Positions 26,779-36,749 are shown, counted from the first letter of the stretch. The stretch is DNA of 64,000 nucleotides from Paenibacillus sp. FSL W8-0186 (GCF_037969765.1 NZ_CP150207.1:3279001-3343000); one strand, 5' to 3'. Program-made: numbers and translations. The notes: generated from the sequence alone by a model not told the origin.

Positions 26779-27974
26779 GATTGCTTCGCTCCTTCCGTGT
26801 AAGCCATAATCGACTCAACGTCTTTATCTCCGCGCCCTGATAGACAGATAACGATAATCTCATCCTTACTCATCGTTGGCGCCAGCTTCACAACCTGAGC
26901 TACAGCATGGGCAGACTCCAGCGCGGGAATAATGCCCTCGGTCCGGCTGAGCAGTCCGAGCGCATCAAGCGCCTCAGCATCGGTAATCGGCACATACTTC
27001 GCTCGCTGGATATCTTTCAAATACGAATGCTCCGGTCCGACGCCGGGGTAATCAAGGCCTGCCGAGATGGAATGCGCAGGCAGCACCTGCCCATGTTCAT
27101 CCTGCAAGAGGTAGCTCATGGAGCCTTGGAATACCCCTCTCGTCCCCTTCGTCATCGTTGCGGCATGGTAATCGGTGTCCACTCCTCGGCCAGCCGCCTC
27201 TACGCCAATCAACTGAACGGACGTATCCTCCACGAACGGATAGAACATGCCGATCGCATTGCTGCCGCCGCCAACCGCTGCGACAAGCATATCCGGAAGC
27301 CGCCCTTCGGCTTCAAGGATTTGCCGGCGCGTCTCATCGCCGATAACCCGTTGAAAATTCCGCACCATCATCGGATAAGGATGCGGGCCCGTAGCCGATC
27401 CGAGAATGTAGAACGTATCTTGAACGTTAGCTACCCAGTAGCGCAGCGCTTCGTTGCAGGCATCCTTCAACGTCCGCGTACCAGACAGCACGGGCACCAC
27501 CTCGGCTCCGAGCAGCTTCATGCGGAATACGTTAAGCTGCTGGCGCTTCGTATCCTCCTCACCCATGAACACCTTGCATTCCAGCCCAAGCAAAGCAGCC
27601 ACCGTCGCTGTCGCTACGCCATGCTGCCCTGCCCCAGTCTCGGCGATAACCTTGTTCTTGCCCATCCGTTTGGCCAGCAAGGCTTGCCCGATGGCGTTAT
27701 TGATTTTATGGGCCCCGGTATGGTTCAAATCTTCACGCTTCAAATATATTTTGGCTCCACCCAAATGCTCTGTCAGACGCTGGGCATAATAAAGCGGAGT
27801 TTCCCTGCCTGAATACTGCTTCAACAAATAGCGGATATCCTCGAGAAATTCGGGGTCATCCTCGTATTTCCGATAGGATTCCTCCAGTTCGATGAGCGCG
27901 TTCATTAATGTCTCCGGCACATATCGGCCGCCAAAGGGACCAAAGCGCCCCTGTTCGTCAGGTACTTGCGTCAT
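26775..27974 (-). CDS. trpB: Tryptophan synthase beta subunit
   Basis: PLP enzyme that condenses indole with serine. The 399-residue protein has the PLP lysine in [13 protein letters not shown], then [14 protein letters not shown] and the [10 protein letters not shown] phosphate-binding loop. The N-terminal [16 protein letters not shown] marks the TrpB1 type. Overlaps trpF and trpA by four bases each. Confidence 0.98.
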   Translation of the reverse strand: MTQVPDEQGRFGPFGGRYVPETLMNALIELEESYRKYEDDPEFLEDIRYLLKQYSGRETPLYYAQRLTEHLGGAKIYLKREDLNHTGAHKINNAIGQALLAKRMGKNKVIAETGAGQHGVATATVAALLGLECKVFMGEEDTKRQQLNVFRMKLLGAEVVPVLSGTRTLKDACNEALRYWVANVQDTFYILGSATGPHPYPMMVRNFQRVIGDETRRQILEAEGRLPDMLVAAVGGGSNAIGMFYPFVEDTSVQLIGVEAAGRGVDTDYHAATMTKGTRGVFQGSMSYLLQDEHGQVLPAHSISAGLDYPGVGPEHSYLKDIQRAKYVPITDAEALDALGLLSRTEGIIPALESAHAVAQVVKLAPTMSKDEIIVICLSGRGDKDVESIMAYTEGAKQS

Positions 27975-28642
27975 TTCCCTTTCACCCTCTCCACGAATGC
28001 TATAATTTTATTTATATCTTTTACTCCGTCTGTCTCAACCCCGCTGGAAACGTCAACGCCGTCAGGATTTAGGCAGCCGATTAGCTCCTCCACATTGCCG
28101 GGATGAAGGCCGCCAGCAGCAAGGAACTCTATTTCCTGCCGGTTGGCCCAAGTCTTATATGGTTCCGCGCGCTCCCAGGCGAAGGTCTTGCCTGACCCCC
28201 CGCCATAGAGCGGGTCATACGTATCCAGCAGCAATCCGTCAATGACGCCTTCATAACCAGCCAACGGCTGCTCATGATGAATCGAGCCGTCATCTTTCAC
28301 CGAAAGCGCCTTAAATATTTTCACCCCGAACGCCTGCTTCACTTCCCGGCAAAACTCTGGCGTCTCCGAACCGTGAAGCTGGATAATATCGAGAGGAGCC
28401 TCCGCTAATATTCGCGAAAGCTCCGGTAAAGTCGGATTAACGAGCACGCCGACGCTGGCTGGCGCCGTCCCCGTGATCCATTCCTGAAGTATGGGAATTA
28501 ACTCGGCAGCCTGAGCCTCGCTGACCTGGCGCTTGCTCTTGGCGAATACAAAGCCAATGTAATCGATAGGTAAGTGTACCATAGATTTTAGCACTTCAAC
28601 GGATTGAAGTCCACAAATTTTTACCGCAGTGCTGCTCATCAT
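27971..28642 (-). CDS. trpF: Phosphoribosylanthranilate isomerase
   Basis: A 223-residue TIM barrel with the catalytic Cys in VKICGLQ near residue 10 and Asp in [20 protein letters not shown]. It catalyses the Amadori rearrangement after TrpD. The first ATG of two is chosen since AAGGGAG is eight bases upstream. The stop overlaps trpB (ATGA). Confidence 0.95.
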   Translation of the reverse strand: MMSSTAVKICGLQSVEVLKSMVHLPIDYIGFVFAKSKRQVSEAQAAELIPILQEWITGTAPASVGVLVNPTLPELSRILAEAPLDIIQLHGSETPEFCREVKQAFGVKIFKALSVKDDGSIHHEQPLAGYEGVIDGLLLDTYDPLYGGGSGKTFAWERAEPYKTWANRQEIEFLAAGGLHPGNVEELIGCLNPDGVDVSSGVETDGVKDINKIIAFVERVKGK

Positions 28643-28670
28643 GCACAGGGCTCCCTTCTACTGGCCATAA

Positions 28671-29474
28671 TTATTGTCCAGCCCGGCTTGCCGAGCCCAT
28701 GACATTGACAACAGCCTGCTGCACGTCCTCATGGCGCATGAACGTTTCCCCAATGAGAACGCCTTTGGCGCCGCAGCCCGCCAAAAATGAAATATCCTCC
28801 GGCGTTTGAATACCGCTCTCGCTTATAAGCGTAACATCCGCAGGCACCTGCTTCGCCAAGTCAGCGGTCACCTGAAGCGTCGTCTCAAAGGTTTTCAAAT
28901 TACGGTTGTTGATCCCGATCAGCTTAGCCGTATTCAGACTGAGTACGCGCTCGAGCTCAGTACGGTCATGGACTTCTACCAAGGAATCCAGGCCAAGCGA
29001 AGACGCTGCCTGCAAGTAATCCCGAAGCTGGACATCGTCTAAAATGGCCGCGATCAGCAGCACCGCATCCGCCCCAAGCAGCCTGGCTTCAAAAATCTGC
29101 CGCTCATCGATAATAAAATCTTTGCGCAGCAGCGGCAGCTTGACGGTCTTGCGGATCGCCTGCAAATAATCACCACTCCCTTGGAAGTACTTCTCGTCCG
29201 TAAGTACGGAAATGCAGTCCGCTCCGGCCGCCTCATAGCTGCGGGCAACTTCTACCGGGTGAAAATCCGCTCGAATCAGCCCTTTGGATGGAGAGGCCTT
29301 CTTCACTTCGGCGATCAAGCCCATCTCCCTGTTGCGTCCTTCCGCCAATGCCCGATGAAAGCCTCGGGTCGGACCCATGTCCGCAATAAGCCGCTCCGCT
29401 TCGTTTATTGAAAAATGCGCCGCGAGCGCGGCGACCTCCTGCCGTTTCGTTTCCACAATTTTATCAAGATACAT
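28671..29474 (-). CDS. trpC: Indole-3-glycerol phosphate synthase
   Basis: A 267-residue TIM barrel with the catalytic lysine in LIAEVKKASPSKGLIR, VLTDEKYFQGS, LPLLRKDFIID and IGINNRNLKTF, all standard for TrpC. It closes the indole ring. Its start overlaps the end of trpD by 11 bases. Confidence 0.97.
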   Translation of the reverse strand: MYLDKIVETKRQEVAALAAHFSINEAERLIADMGPTRGFHRALAEGRNREMGLIAEVKKASPSKGLIRADFHPVEVARSYEAAGADCISVLTDEKYFQGSGDYLQAIRKTVKLPLLRKDFIIDERQIFEARLLGADAVLLIAAILDDVQLRDYLQAASSLGLDSLVEVHDRTELERVLSLNTAKLIGINNRNLKTFETTLQVTADLAKQVPADVTLISESGIQTPEDISFLAGCGAKGVLIGETFMRHEDVQQAVVNVMGSASRAGQ

Positions 29475-30504
29475 AGCTCAGTGCCTCCGTCGTTTTAATA
29501 AGCTCCTCCAGTTTACCATACGCTTTGCCCGAATCAATCGATTCCGCTGCGATGGCAACGCCTTCGCGAATGCTGTCTGCAAGGCCGGACACATAAATGC
29601 ACGCTCCGGCATTGGCCAGCACGACATCCCGGTATGCGCCCTTCTCCCCCTGCAGCACACGGCGGATGATAGCTGCATTGACAGCCGGATCCCCGCCCAT
29701 CATTTCGCTGAGCGGGTATGTTCCCAGGCCTAGATCGCTCGGATGCACATCATAAGTCGTTACGTTTCCGTTTCTTAATTCCGAGATGCGTGTCGCGGAA
29801 GAAATGCTGATTTCATCCAGGCCTTCATGGCTCGTCACGACAAGCGCACGCTTCAGCCCAAGCTCCCTTAATACTTCAGCGACAGTCTCCGTCTTCTCCC
29901 GATCATAAATGCCCAGCACCTGGCGGTCCGCTCCCGCCGGATTCGTCAACGGGCCAAGCATATTGAATATGGTGCGCACGCCCAGTTCCTTGCGCGGGGC
30001 AGCCGCATATTTCATCGACGGGTGATACAGCTGGGCGAAGAGGAAGCAGATGCCGATATCGTCAAGGCAATGCTTGGCCTGATCCGCGCTGAGATGAATG
30101 TTGACCCCAAGCGCCTCCAGCACATCCGCGCTCCCGGCACGGCCCGAAGCCGACCGGTTGCCGTGTTTGGCAACGCGGACGGACACCGACGAAGCCACGA
30201 TGGCCGAAGTCGTCGAGATGTTGAATTTGTGAATTCCCGAGCCGCCGGTACCGCACGTATCCAGCAGCTGCTTCGTTTCCGTTTGCAGCCGGTTGGCGTG
30301 GCTGCGCATCACTTCAGCAAACCCGGCGATCTCGTCGACCGTCTCTCCTTTAATCCGAAGAGCCATCAGAAGCCCTCCGATCTGGGCATGCGTCATTTCG
30401 CCGTTCATCAGCATTTCCATAACCCCGCGGGCTTCCTCCCGCTTCAAATTCTGACCTTGTATCAAACGGTTAAGCACCGATTGCAGCATTTCCTGTCCGC
30501 TCAT
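29464..30504 (-). CDS. trpD: Anthranilate phosphoribosyltransferase
   Basis: A 346-residue enzyme with the PRPP-binding DTCGTGGSG near residue 82, VAKHGNRSASGRAGSADVLE and the IFNMLGPLTNP loop. Transfers the phosphoribosyl group to anthranilate. The glutamine amidotransferase partner of TrpE (trpG/pabA) is not in the operon, as in B. subtilis where it lies in the folate operon. Confidence 0.97.
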   Translation of the reverse strand: MSGQEMLQSVLNRLIQGQNLKREEARGVMEMLMNGEMTHAQIGGLLMALRIKGETVDEIAGFAEVMRSHANRLQTETKQLLDTCGTGGSGIHKFNISTTSAIVASSVSVRVAKHGNRSASGRAGSADVLEALGVNIHLSADQAKHCLDDIGICFLFAQLYHPSMKYAAAPRKELGVRTIFNMLGPLTNPAGADRQVLGIYDREKTETVAEVLRELGLKRALVVTSHEGLDEISISSATRISELRNGNVTTYDVHPSDLGLGTYPLSEMMGGDPAVNAAIIRRVLQGEKGAYRDVVLANAGACIYVSGLADSIREGVAIAAESIDSGKAYGKLEELIKTTEALSYVS

Positions 30505-30528
30505 AGTCCCTTCCTCCTCATCCTTTAT

Positions 30529-32082
30529 TCAAGGGGTATATTCATACAAATAATCCTGGTTAATGACCGCTTCGTCGCCCGATTCTGTCGGAAACATTGC
30601 TTCAGCTGTCCGAATCGCCTTCAGCAGCGCCTTCGCCTTGTTCATCGATTCCTGATATTCATTCTCCGGCAGCGAATCCCAGACAACTCCGCCCCCGGCC
30701 TGTACATAAGCTTTGCCATTCTTGAACACAATCGTGCGAATTGTAATGCAGGAGTCCATATTGCCGGAAAAACCGAGGTACCCGATCGCTCCGGCATAAG
30801 TGCCCCGGGCTTCCCGTTCCAGTTCGGCGATGATCTCCATCGCCCGCAGCTTCGGAGCCCCTGACACCGTTCCTGCCGGTAGGCAGGAGATGAAGGCATC
30901 GAAGAAATCCTTGTCGTTCCGCAGCTTGCCTGACACCTTGGAAACCATATGCATGACATGGGAATAGCGCTCGATGTCCATGTAATTTTCGCATTTTACA
31001 GTACCGAATTCGGATACACGCCCAAGATCGTTTCGTCCGAGATCTACGAGCATCACATGCTCGGCACGCTCCTTCTCATCCTGCAGCAAATCCGCCTCCA
31101 GGGCCGCGTCTTCCTCTGGTGTCGCTCCCCTTGGCCGCGTTCCAGCGATAGGCCGCGTCTCCACTCGGTCGCCCTCAACCTTTACCAGCGCCTCCGGGGA
31201 AGTGCCGACGATAATCTCTTCACCCATTTTCAAATAATACATATACGGAGACGGATTCATCGTACGCAGCACCCGGTAGACGTGAAGCGGATCGACCGCC
31301 GTCTCGATGTGGAAGCGCTGGGACAGCACCACTTGGAAAATATCCCCTGCACGGATATATTCTTTGCCTCGCTCCACCATATCGAGGTACTGCTGCTTGG
31401 TCATATTCGACTGGATTTCTCCCAGCTCGACGTCCCCGGGAACCGGTCTGTGATTCAAGCGTTCTCCCGGCCCTTCATCCAGCAGTAAATCCGCCATTTC
31501 ATCCAGCGCCTGCTGCGCCTGCCCATAGGTGCGGCGAATATCTTCGTCGCTATCGCCCTCCTGGACATGGACATTGGCTACGAGCAATATGTGCTGTTTG
31601 ACGTGATCGAATACGATCACCCGGTCGCAGAACATAAATTGAATGTCCTGCATATTCATATCGTCAACTTGATGGGCCGGGAGCTTCTCATAATATTGCA
31701 GCAGATCGTATCCGAAAAATCCGATTGCCCCGCCCGTAAACGGCGGCAGTTCCGGCAGCTTCGGGCTGCGGTATTTTCGCAGGATCGCCTTCAGCTCTTC
31801 CAGCGGCTTGCCGGGCAGCTCTGTCTGTTCGCCTGCTCGTTCAATGACCACCTTGCCCTTCTTCGCCTTGACCATCATGAAAGGATCAGTTCCGATGAAG
31901 GAATATCTGGCCCATTGAATTCCTCCCTCTACACTTTCCAGCAAAAATGCCTGCTCCCGCTGGGCAACCCGGCGAAAAATACGGATCGGCGTCTCCATGT
32001 CAGCCAGCAGTGGACGTACTACGGGGATTAAATTGTATTGCTTAGCCAGTTTGATTACCTCTTCTACATGCGTGGTTATCAT
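30529..32082 (-). CDS. trpE: Anthranilate synthase component I
   Basis: A 517-residue chorismate-utilising enzyme with the N-terminal feedback domain (LLESVEGGIQWARYSFIG) and the C-terminal catalytic domain (RPIAGTRPRG, LVDLGRNDLGRV, CLPAGTVSGAPKLRAMEII). The ATG at 32082 follows AAGGAAG by eight bases; the longer frame runs into the leader and is rejected. Transcription and perhaps translation are governed by a TRAP-type leader upstream. Confidence 0.97.
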   Translation of the reverse strand: MITTHVEEVIKLAKQYNLIPVVRPLLADMETPIRIFRRVAQREQAFLLESVEGGIQWARYSFIGTDPFMMVKAKKGKVVIERAGEQTELPGKPLEELKAILRKYRSPKLPELPPFTGGAIGFFGYDLLQYYEKLPAHQVDDMNMQDIQFMFCDRVIVFDHVKQHILLVANVHVQEGDSDEDIRRTYGQAQQALDEMADLLLDEGPGERLNHRPVPGDVELGEIQSNMTKQQYLDMVERGKEYIRAGDIFQVVLSQRFHIETAVDPLHVYRVLRTMNPSPYMYYLKMGEEIIVGTSPEALVKVEGDRVETRPIAGTRPRGATPEEDAALEADLLQDEKERAEHVMLVDLGRNDLGRVSEFGTVKCENYMDIERYSHVMHMVSKVSGKLRNDKDFFDAFISCLPAGTVSGAPKLRAMEIIAELEREARGTYAGAIGYLGFSGNMDSCITIRTIVFKNGKAYVQAGGGVVWDSLPENEYQESMNKAKALLKAIRTAEAMFPTESGDEAVINQDYLYEYTP

Positions 32083-32150
32083 GTCCTTCACTTCCTTTTC
32101 CTCAACATTATGGCGCTTCAATGCGATGCTTCGAGCTTTGCTGTTCAAAT

Positions 32151-32178
32151 AAAAAAACCTCTACCGAAGTAGAGGTTT
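32151..32178 (-). terminator. Attenuator terminator of the trp operon
   Basis: AAACCTCTAC-ttcg-GTAGAGGTTT followed by T-run on the minus strand, 70 bases before the trpE start. The 5' arm (CTCTACTT) can instead pair with GAGTAGAG inside the TRAP site (32391-32384), and AAA pairs with the adjacent TTT, giving a competing antiterminator. This is the logic of the B. subtilis trp leader, though the loop here is about 200 bases. Confidence 0.85.
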
Positions 32179-32357
32179 GGATAGACTCGCAAGTATTATA
32201 CTGCTACGCAAATACCCGAAATACAAGAAATAAAGAGTCAACGAGGAAAGTCCAGACTTCAGCTAACGACAAACCAGGGACATCCCCAGCATCTATCATT
32301 ATCTGATATCCGATTTCACGACTCTATGTTTCTATACCTGCACTCAAGGTACTGCTA

Positions 32358-32396
32358 CTCAGCTCAACTCTGCTCATCTAAAGCTCTACTCAGCTC
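32358..32396 (-). promoter_or_regulatory. TRAP (MtrB) RNA-binding site in the trp leader
   Basis: Eight GAG/UAG triplets in 39 bases of the minus strand (seven GAG, one UAG), each separated by two bases except one three-base gap. A ninth UAG directly abuts the last triplet, and further GAG/UAG triplets follow at irregular spacing (32345-32324). This is the recognition pattern of TRAP, whose gene mtrB is in this window at 41.5 kb. The remaining leader (32179-32357) shows no other element I recognise. Confidence 0.9.
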
Positions 32397-32429
32397 AAAA
32401 CACACGATCAAAACTAAATTCTGTTATTA

Positions 32430-32458
32430 ATAATACATGATTCCATGTTCCATGGCAA
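32430..32458 (-). promoter_or_regulatory. SigA-type promoter of the trp operon
   Basis: -35 TTGCCA (32458-32453), 17-base spacer, -10 TATTAT (32435-32430). Predicted start near 32423, about 27 bases before the first TRAP triplet and 340 bases before trpE. It sits right after aroH, so readthrough from aroB-aroH also passes the attenuator. Confidence 0.8.
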
Positions 32459-32477
32459 CCATCCGGCGCAATTTATT

Positions 32478-32852
32478 CTAGGAGCCGGATGCCGCAAGAT
32501 CCGGACGCAGGCTCTTCGCTTCATTCAAGTACACATGTTTCATTTCGCGCTGGCTCTTGTTCGTATTCACTTGGATCAATAAGCGGATGCACATCGGCAA
32601 GCTGCCTTTGACCGGAATTTCCGTCGAGCACATAAGGGGCACGAGCTCCCATCCCTTCAGCACACGGATGGCCCGTGCAGGAAATGTAGCATCCAAATCT
32701 GCTGTCACTGTTATCCATACGCTGCAAATATCCTCTGGCTCGATTTCGTTACGAGCGACGATTTCTTTCAGGAGCACAGCCGTTTCCTGCAAAATTTCCG
32801 TCTCCTCATTGCGGGTAACTGTTGTGGCTCCCCGAATCCCCCGATTATACAT
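32478..32852 (-). CDS. aroH: Chorismate mutase, AroH type
   Basis: Monofunctional trimeric chorismate mutase of 124 residues. All known B. subtilis catalytic residues occur at the same numbers: Arg7, Cys75, Glu78, Arg90 and Tyr108. It diverts chorismate to prephenate for phenylalanine and tyrosine, directly before the trp branch genes. Its start overlaps the aroB end by eight bases. Confidence 0.97.
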   Translation of the reverse strand: MYNRGIRGATTVTRNEETEILQETAVLLKEIVARNEIEPEDICSVWITVTADLDATFPARAIRVLKGWELVPLMCSTEIPVKGSLPMCIRLLIQVNTNKSQREMKHVYLNEAKSLRPDLAASGS

Positions 32853-33948
32853 GCTGCCCTTCCCCTTTCAATTGTTTGATGACTTGTCGCACTTCATCCA
32901 ACGTCATGTCGGATACAATTTCAACCTCTCCAATTCGGACAGGCAAGATAAAGACGATTTGGTTTTCTTTGAATTTCTTATCATGGAGCATCGCGGAAAT
33001 GATCTCCTCATCATTCAAATGCCCGGGAATCGTCGTCGGCAAGCCGAACTTGGCCAGCAGGGCGGTCGTCTCCTCGTAAATAGAACGATCCCTGCCTCTG
33101 TTGACGGCGAGCTGAGCAGCCGCTGCCATCCCTATCGAAATCGCCTCGCCATGCAGAAACTCGCCGTAGCCGCCGATAGCCTCCAGTGCATGGCCGATCG
33201 TGTGACCCAGGTTAAGGATCGCACGCAAACCTTGCTCCGTCTCATCGGATGACACGACCTTGGCTTTAACAGAACATCCCTCCGTCAGCCCGTAAGTGAG
33301 CGCTTCACGGTCCAGCGCGAGCAGACGATCGGCGTTATCCCGGCACCAGTAAGCAAATTGTTCGTCCCAGATCAAACCATGCTTGATCATTTCGGATAGG
33401 CCCGAGCGAACATCCCGTTCCGGCAAGCTCTGCAGTGTATCTACATCATATAGCACCATGGCCGGCTGGTGGAATGCGCCGATCATATTCTTGGCCAAAC
33501 GGTGATTGACGGCCACTTTGCCGCCAACGCTGCTGTCATGGGCCAGAATCGTTGTCGGCATCTGCACGAAATGCACTCCGCGCATAAAGGACGCTGCTAC
33601 AAAACCGGCCAAATCCCCGACGACTCCGCCGCCCAAGGCAACCACGGTCGATTTGCGGTCAAGGCCGCCCTCGATCGCCGCAGTCATCACCTCTTCAAAG
33701 ACATCCAGCGATTTTGATTTCTCACCGGCCTTCACGACCGAACTTACGGTTTGGTATCCGCTCGCTTGCAGCGAATCTACGACGGTCTGCAAATATTTCG
33801 GAGCAATGTTCTCGTCGGAGACGATCAGCAGCGGGCTCTTCGTCGTCAATTGATGCTGCAGAAAATATTCTCCGGACTTGCTGAGCAAGCCTTCACCAAT
33901 ATAAATAGGATACGAGCGATCCCCTAAGTCTACCGTTAACGTCCTCAT
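32845..33948 (-). CDS. aroB: 3-dehydroquinate synthase
   Basis: NAD-dependent cyclase of the shikimate pathway, 367 residues. Motifs: ALGGGVVGDLAGFVAASFMRG (NAD binding), MPTTILAHDSSVGGKVAVNH, and the metal-binding region LNLGHTIGHALE with HGEAISIGM. In B. subtilis aroF (chorismate synthase) precedes it; here it has its own promoter and aroF is missing from the cluster. Confidence 0.97.
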   Translation of the reverse strand: MRTLTVDLGDRSYPIYIGEGLLSKSGEYFLQHQLTTKSPLLIVSDENIAPKYLQTVVDSLQASGYQTVSSVVKAGEKSKSLDVFEEVMTAAIEGGLDRKSTVVALGGGVVGDLAGFVAASFMRGVHFVQMPTTILAHDSSVGGKVAVNHRLAKNMIGAFHQPAMVLYDVDTLQSLPERDVRSGLSEMIKHGLIWDEQFAYWCRDNADRLLALDREALTYGLTEGCSVKAKVVSSDETEQGLRAILNLGHTIGHALEAIGGYGEFLHGEAISIGMAAAAQLAVNRGRDRSIYEETTALLAKFGLPTTIPGHLNDEEIISAMLHDKKFKENQIVFILPVRIGEVEIVSDMTLDEVRQVIKQLKGEGQHV

Positions 33949-34015
33949 TAATGATGCGTTCCCCCTTTAAAACTGCTAAACTGTAAAGAGCTAAAATCCG
34001 AACATATCTTTGCTA

Positions 34016-34045
34016 ATTATAGTATATGTGCTTTCCTTTTGACAA
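34016..34045 (-). promoter_or_regulatory. SigA-type promoter of aroB
   Basis: -35 TTGTCA (34045-34040), 18-base spacer, perfect -10 TATAAT (34021-34016). Start near 34009, about 60 bases before aroB. Confidence 0.85.
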
Positions 34046-34070
34046 GGAACGCTATGCCCTTCTATACCTA

Positions 34071-34117
34071 AAAAGACGCACCGCCGCTACTGCCTGAAGC
34101 AGCAACTACGGTGCGTC
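34071..34117 (-). terminator. Intrinsic terminator between the small HTH-like gene and aroB
   Basis: GACGCACCG/CGGTGCGTC stem enclosing a second inner helix (TTGCTGC/GGCAGTA-like), followed by TTTTT on the minus strand. It insulates aroB from the cheR transcript. Confidence 0.88.
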
Positions 34118-34137
34118 TGGATCGTATCTACTACCGA

Positions 34138-34308
34138 CTAGCTTGAGGCCGGACGGTTGTTCGCCGAAGCAGCAATGATGCGCAGCGAATCCGCTGGCAA
34201 ATCAAGAAGCCCGTTTAATTGGCCGCGTTCCACGCCAAGTACTTGCGCGCATTCCTGCGGCGTCAGGAACCCTCTGCGATAAGCATCGATCACTTTTCTC
34301 TTATCCAT
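34138..34308 (-). CDS. Small unrecognised protein (56 residues), possible helix-turn-helix
   Basis: The coding frame begins at the ATG at 34308 with GGAGG seven bases upstream. The core YRRGFLTPQECAQVLGVERG reads like a helix-turn-helix, followed by a polar tail (AASANNRPASS). No family name can be given. It lies between cheR and aroB, where B. subtilis has aroF, and is closed by a strong terminator. Confidence 0.6.
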   Translation of the reverse strand: MDKRKVIDAYRRGFLTPQECAQVLGVERGQLNGLLDLPADSLRIIAASANNRPASS

Positions 34309-34368
34309 GACTAACCCTCCACGACATTGGATATTCCAAGTATCGGGTAAGTCTCGCATGAATATACA

Positions 34369-35199
34369 TCAATCTTTTTTGCGATAGAAAAAAGTTTCCG
34401 AAGTTTCCAAACCATAATTGCCCGGAGAGAATATTTGCTCTGTACTGCCCACAAACAGGATGCCGCCTGGACGAAGCGCCTGGGCAAAGCGGTGATAGAG
34501 CTTCTGCTTCGCTTCTTCCGTGAAATAGATCATGACGTTGCGGCAAACAATCAGGTCGAAGCCTTCCTCGAAATCATCGAGCAGCAAATTCTGCTTCTTG
34601 AAGGTAACCGCCTTCTTCAGCTTGGGCTCGATACGGTACATCACGCCTTCGGGGGTGAAATACCGCCCAGCCACATCGGGCGGGACATCCTTGAGCGACC
34701 GTTCCAGGTAAAGTCCCTCGTTAGCCTTCCCGAGTGCGCCGTCATCTATATCGGTTGCCAACAAGTATGTATTTTGCAGCAGGCCCTGGTCGTTTAGAAT
34801 CATCGCTAGCGTATACGGTTCTTCTCCGGTGGAGCAGGCCGCGCTCCATACCCGCAGCCGGGACTTCCCGGCCGTCAGAGCGGGCAGTACGGTATCCCGC
34901 AGCGTCTCCCAACGATTGGGATTTCTCCAGAACTCGGACACATTGATCGTCATTTTATCCAAAAATTCATAGAATAACGTTTTATCGTTCGTCATCGCCG
35001 AGAAAAAAGACGCGAAGGTCGAATATCCATTTTTGTTTCGCAGCGTCGTTAAGCGCCTTTTCATCTGAGCCTCTTTATACTGCGCCAAATCAATCCCCGT
35101 CAGCTGTTTGACATTACGGATAAAGCCCTCATAATCCGGATCGGGTACGCCGTCTTGGCCGAAGCGAATCTGATTGGAAATCAACTCTTTCATATCCAT
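34369..35199 (-). CDS. cheR: Chemotaxis protein methyltransferase CheR
   Basis: SAM-dependent methyltransferase that methylates glutamates of chemoreceptors; 276 residues. The N-terminal helical domain ([25 protein letters not shown]) and the SAM domain ([33 protein letters not shown]) are clear. The start overlaps the ndk end by ten bases and has a weak ribosome site, so coupling to ndk is likely. Confidence 0.94.
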   Translation of the reverse strand: MDMKELISNQIRFGQDGVPDPDYEGFIRNVKQLTGIDLAQYKEAQMKRRLTTLRNKNGYSTFASFFSAMTNDKTLFYEFLDKMTINVSEFWRNPNRWETLRDTVLPALTAGKSRLRVWSAACSTGEEPYTLAMILNDQGLLQNTYLLATDIDDGALGKANEGLYLERSLKDVPPDVAGRYFTPEGVMYRIEPKLKKAVTFKKQNLLLDDFEEGFDLIVCRNVMIYFTEEAKQKLYHRFAQALRPGGILFVGSTEQIFSPGNYGLETSETFFYRKKD

Positions 35200-35633
35200 G
35201 GATCAATGCTTCTGGAGTAGTTTAGTATTTCATGAGGCTCGAAAAAGTTGGCGATTTCCCGTTCTGCGCTCTCCAAACCGTCAGAACCATGGATAAGATT
35301 AAATGGCGTGTGGGCTGCGAAATCTCCGCGGATCGTGCCCGGCAAAGCCTCAGTCACCTGAGTTTTACCGATAACCATTCGGGACAATGCAATGACATCA
35401 TCGCCCTGCCAGACCATTGCGAATACCGGACCAGACGTAATAAAGCGCACCAAGCTGTCAAAAAAGGGCTTGCCCTCATGCTCGGCATAATGACGCTTCG
35501 CCTGCTCTTCCGTCACGTGAACGAGCTTGCCGGCAATCAATTTCAGTCCTTTGTCTTCAAACCGGCTAACGATTCTTCCTACCAAACCACGCTGAACCCC
35601 ATCTGGCTTAACCATCAAAAATGTCCGTTCCAT
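35190..35633 (-). CDS. ndk: Nucleoside diphosphate kinase
   Basis: A 147-residue NDK. Standard motifs: [15 protein letters not shown], the segment [10 protein letters not shown] and the active-site histidine in NLIHGSDG. Transfers the gamma phosphate between nucleotides. It sits between hepT and cheR as in Bacillus. Confidence 0.96.
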   Translation of the reverse strand: MERTFLMVKPDGVQRGLVGRIVSRFEDKGLKLIAGKLVHVTEEQAKRHYAEHEGKPFFDSLVRFITSGPVFAMVWQGDDVIALSRMVIGKTQVTEALPGTIRGDFAAHTPFNLIHGSDGLESAEREIANFFEPHEILNYSRSIDPWI

Positions 35634-35774
35634 GGTTTACCTCCCCTAATGTTGTCACATTGAATACTACGATGATATAGTGCATTCTTTTAAGCTACGA
35701 CTACAGCGTATTTTACCAGAAATCAGGGAATAAGGGTACCATAAAAATCACGCTCCTGAAGAAGGTGCATCCTC

Positions 35775-36749
35775 CTAATAGGAACGTTTATTGATGAATA
35801 AAGCAATCTCCTTCAAGTGGGTTCTAGCCTTGCTCTCCGGAAGCTGATCAAGCGCCGCCAGCGCCTTATCGGTAAATGTCTCCGCCAGCCGCTCGGCCTG
35901 CGCAATACCTGAGCCCGATTTGATAATATTGATCGCCTCCGAGATATGCTCGCTCCCATCCGCGCCGCGTATCCCTTCGATGGCCTGAAGCAGCGGCCCG
36001 CTAAGCTCCGGGTCTTGGAGCGTATAAATAACCGGCAGGGTAATATTGCCCTGACGCATGTCGCTGCCTGGCGGCTTGCCGATGCTCTTCTCCGTACCGC
36101 ATAAATCAAGCAGATCATCGCGAATCTGGAAAGCCATGCCGATATTATAGCCGTAGCGGTACAGAAGCGAACTCGCCCTCGCATCGGCTCCTGCAGCCAC
36201 TGCACCAAGCTGACAGCTGATCGCGATCAGCAGAGCGGTTTTGCGCCGGATGCGCAGCAGGTAATGGCGAACCGACTGTCCGGTATTGAAGAAATCGCGG
36301 ATTTGCTCCATTTCCCCGATCGACATTTGCACCATCGCCTTGGACAAAATCCGGTGCACCTCCGGATCAGGCAGCTGGGTGGCCAGCATCAAAGCTTTGG
36401 CATAAATGTAATCGCCCGTATACATTGCGATTTTATTGTCCCATTTCGCCTTGACCGTCGGCTTGCCCCGCCGCGTTCCCGCGTCGTCGATCACATCGTC
36501 GTGTACGAGCGATGCCGAGTGGATCAGCTCGAGCGGTACGGCGACATACTGCAGCCGCTCCAGATCGTACGTGCCAAATTTGCCGCCCAGCAGCACGAAG
36601 ATCGGGCGCAGCCGCTTGCCTCCCGCCTTCAGGAGATGGAGCGAGGTTTCGTTCAGCAACTCCTCATCGCCCTCGACGCTCCGGTACAACTGCCGTTCGA
36701 TGAAGTCCATGTCTTTCTTCAATGTACCGAAAATATCCATTAGTTTCAT
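35775..36749 (-). CDS. hepT: Heptaprenyl diphosphate synthase component II
   Basis: Catalytic subunit of the two-component trans-prenyltransferase that builds the menaquinone side chain. The 324-residue protein has both Asp-rich motifs: LVHDDVIDDAGTRRGKPT and FQIRDDLLDLCG. Its ATG overlaps the mqnA stop (ATGA). It acts with HepS at the other end of the same gene cluster. Confidence 0.95.
   Translation of the reverse strand: MKLMDIFGTLKKDMDFIERQLYRSVEGDEELLNETSLHLLKAGGKRLRPIFVLLGGKFGTYDLERLQYVAVPLELIHSASLVHDDVIDDAGTRRGKPTVKAKWDNKIAMYTGDYIYAKALMLATQLPDPEVHRILSKAMVQMSIGEMEQIRDFFNTGQSVRHYLLRIRRKTALLIAISCQLGAVAAGADARASSLLYRYGYNIGMAFQIRDDLLDLCGTEKSIGKPPGSDMRQGNITLPVIYTLQDPELSGPLLQAIEGIRGADGSEHISEAINIIKSGSGIAQAERLAETFTDKALAALDQLPESKARTHLKEIALFINKRSY

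Noticed and set aside
26907..27812. Long plus-strand frame opposite trpB (301 codons)
   Set aside because: It mirrors the codon structure of trpB, lacks a ribosome site and has no recognisable protein features. Similar frames opposite trpE, trpD, menG and qcrB are rejected for the same reason.
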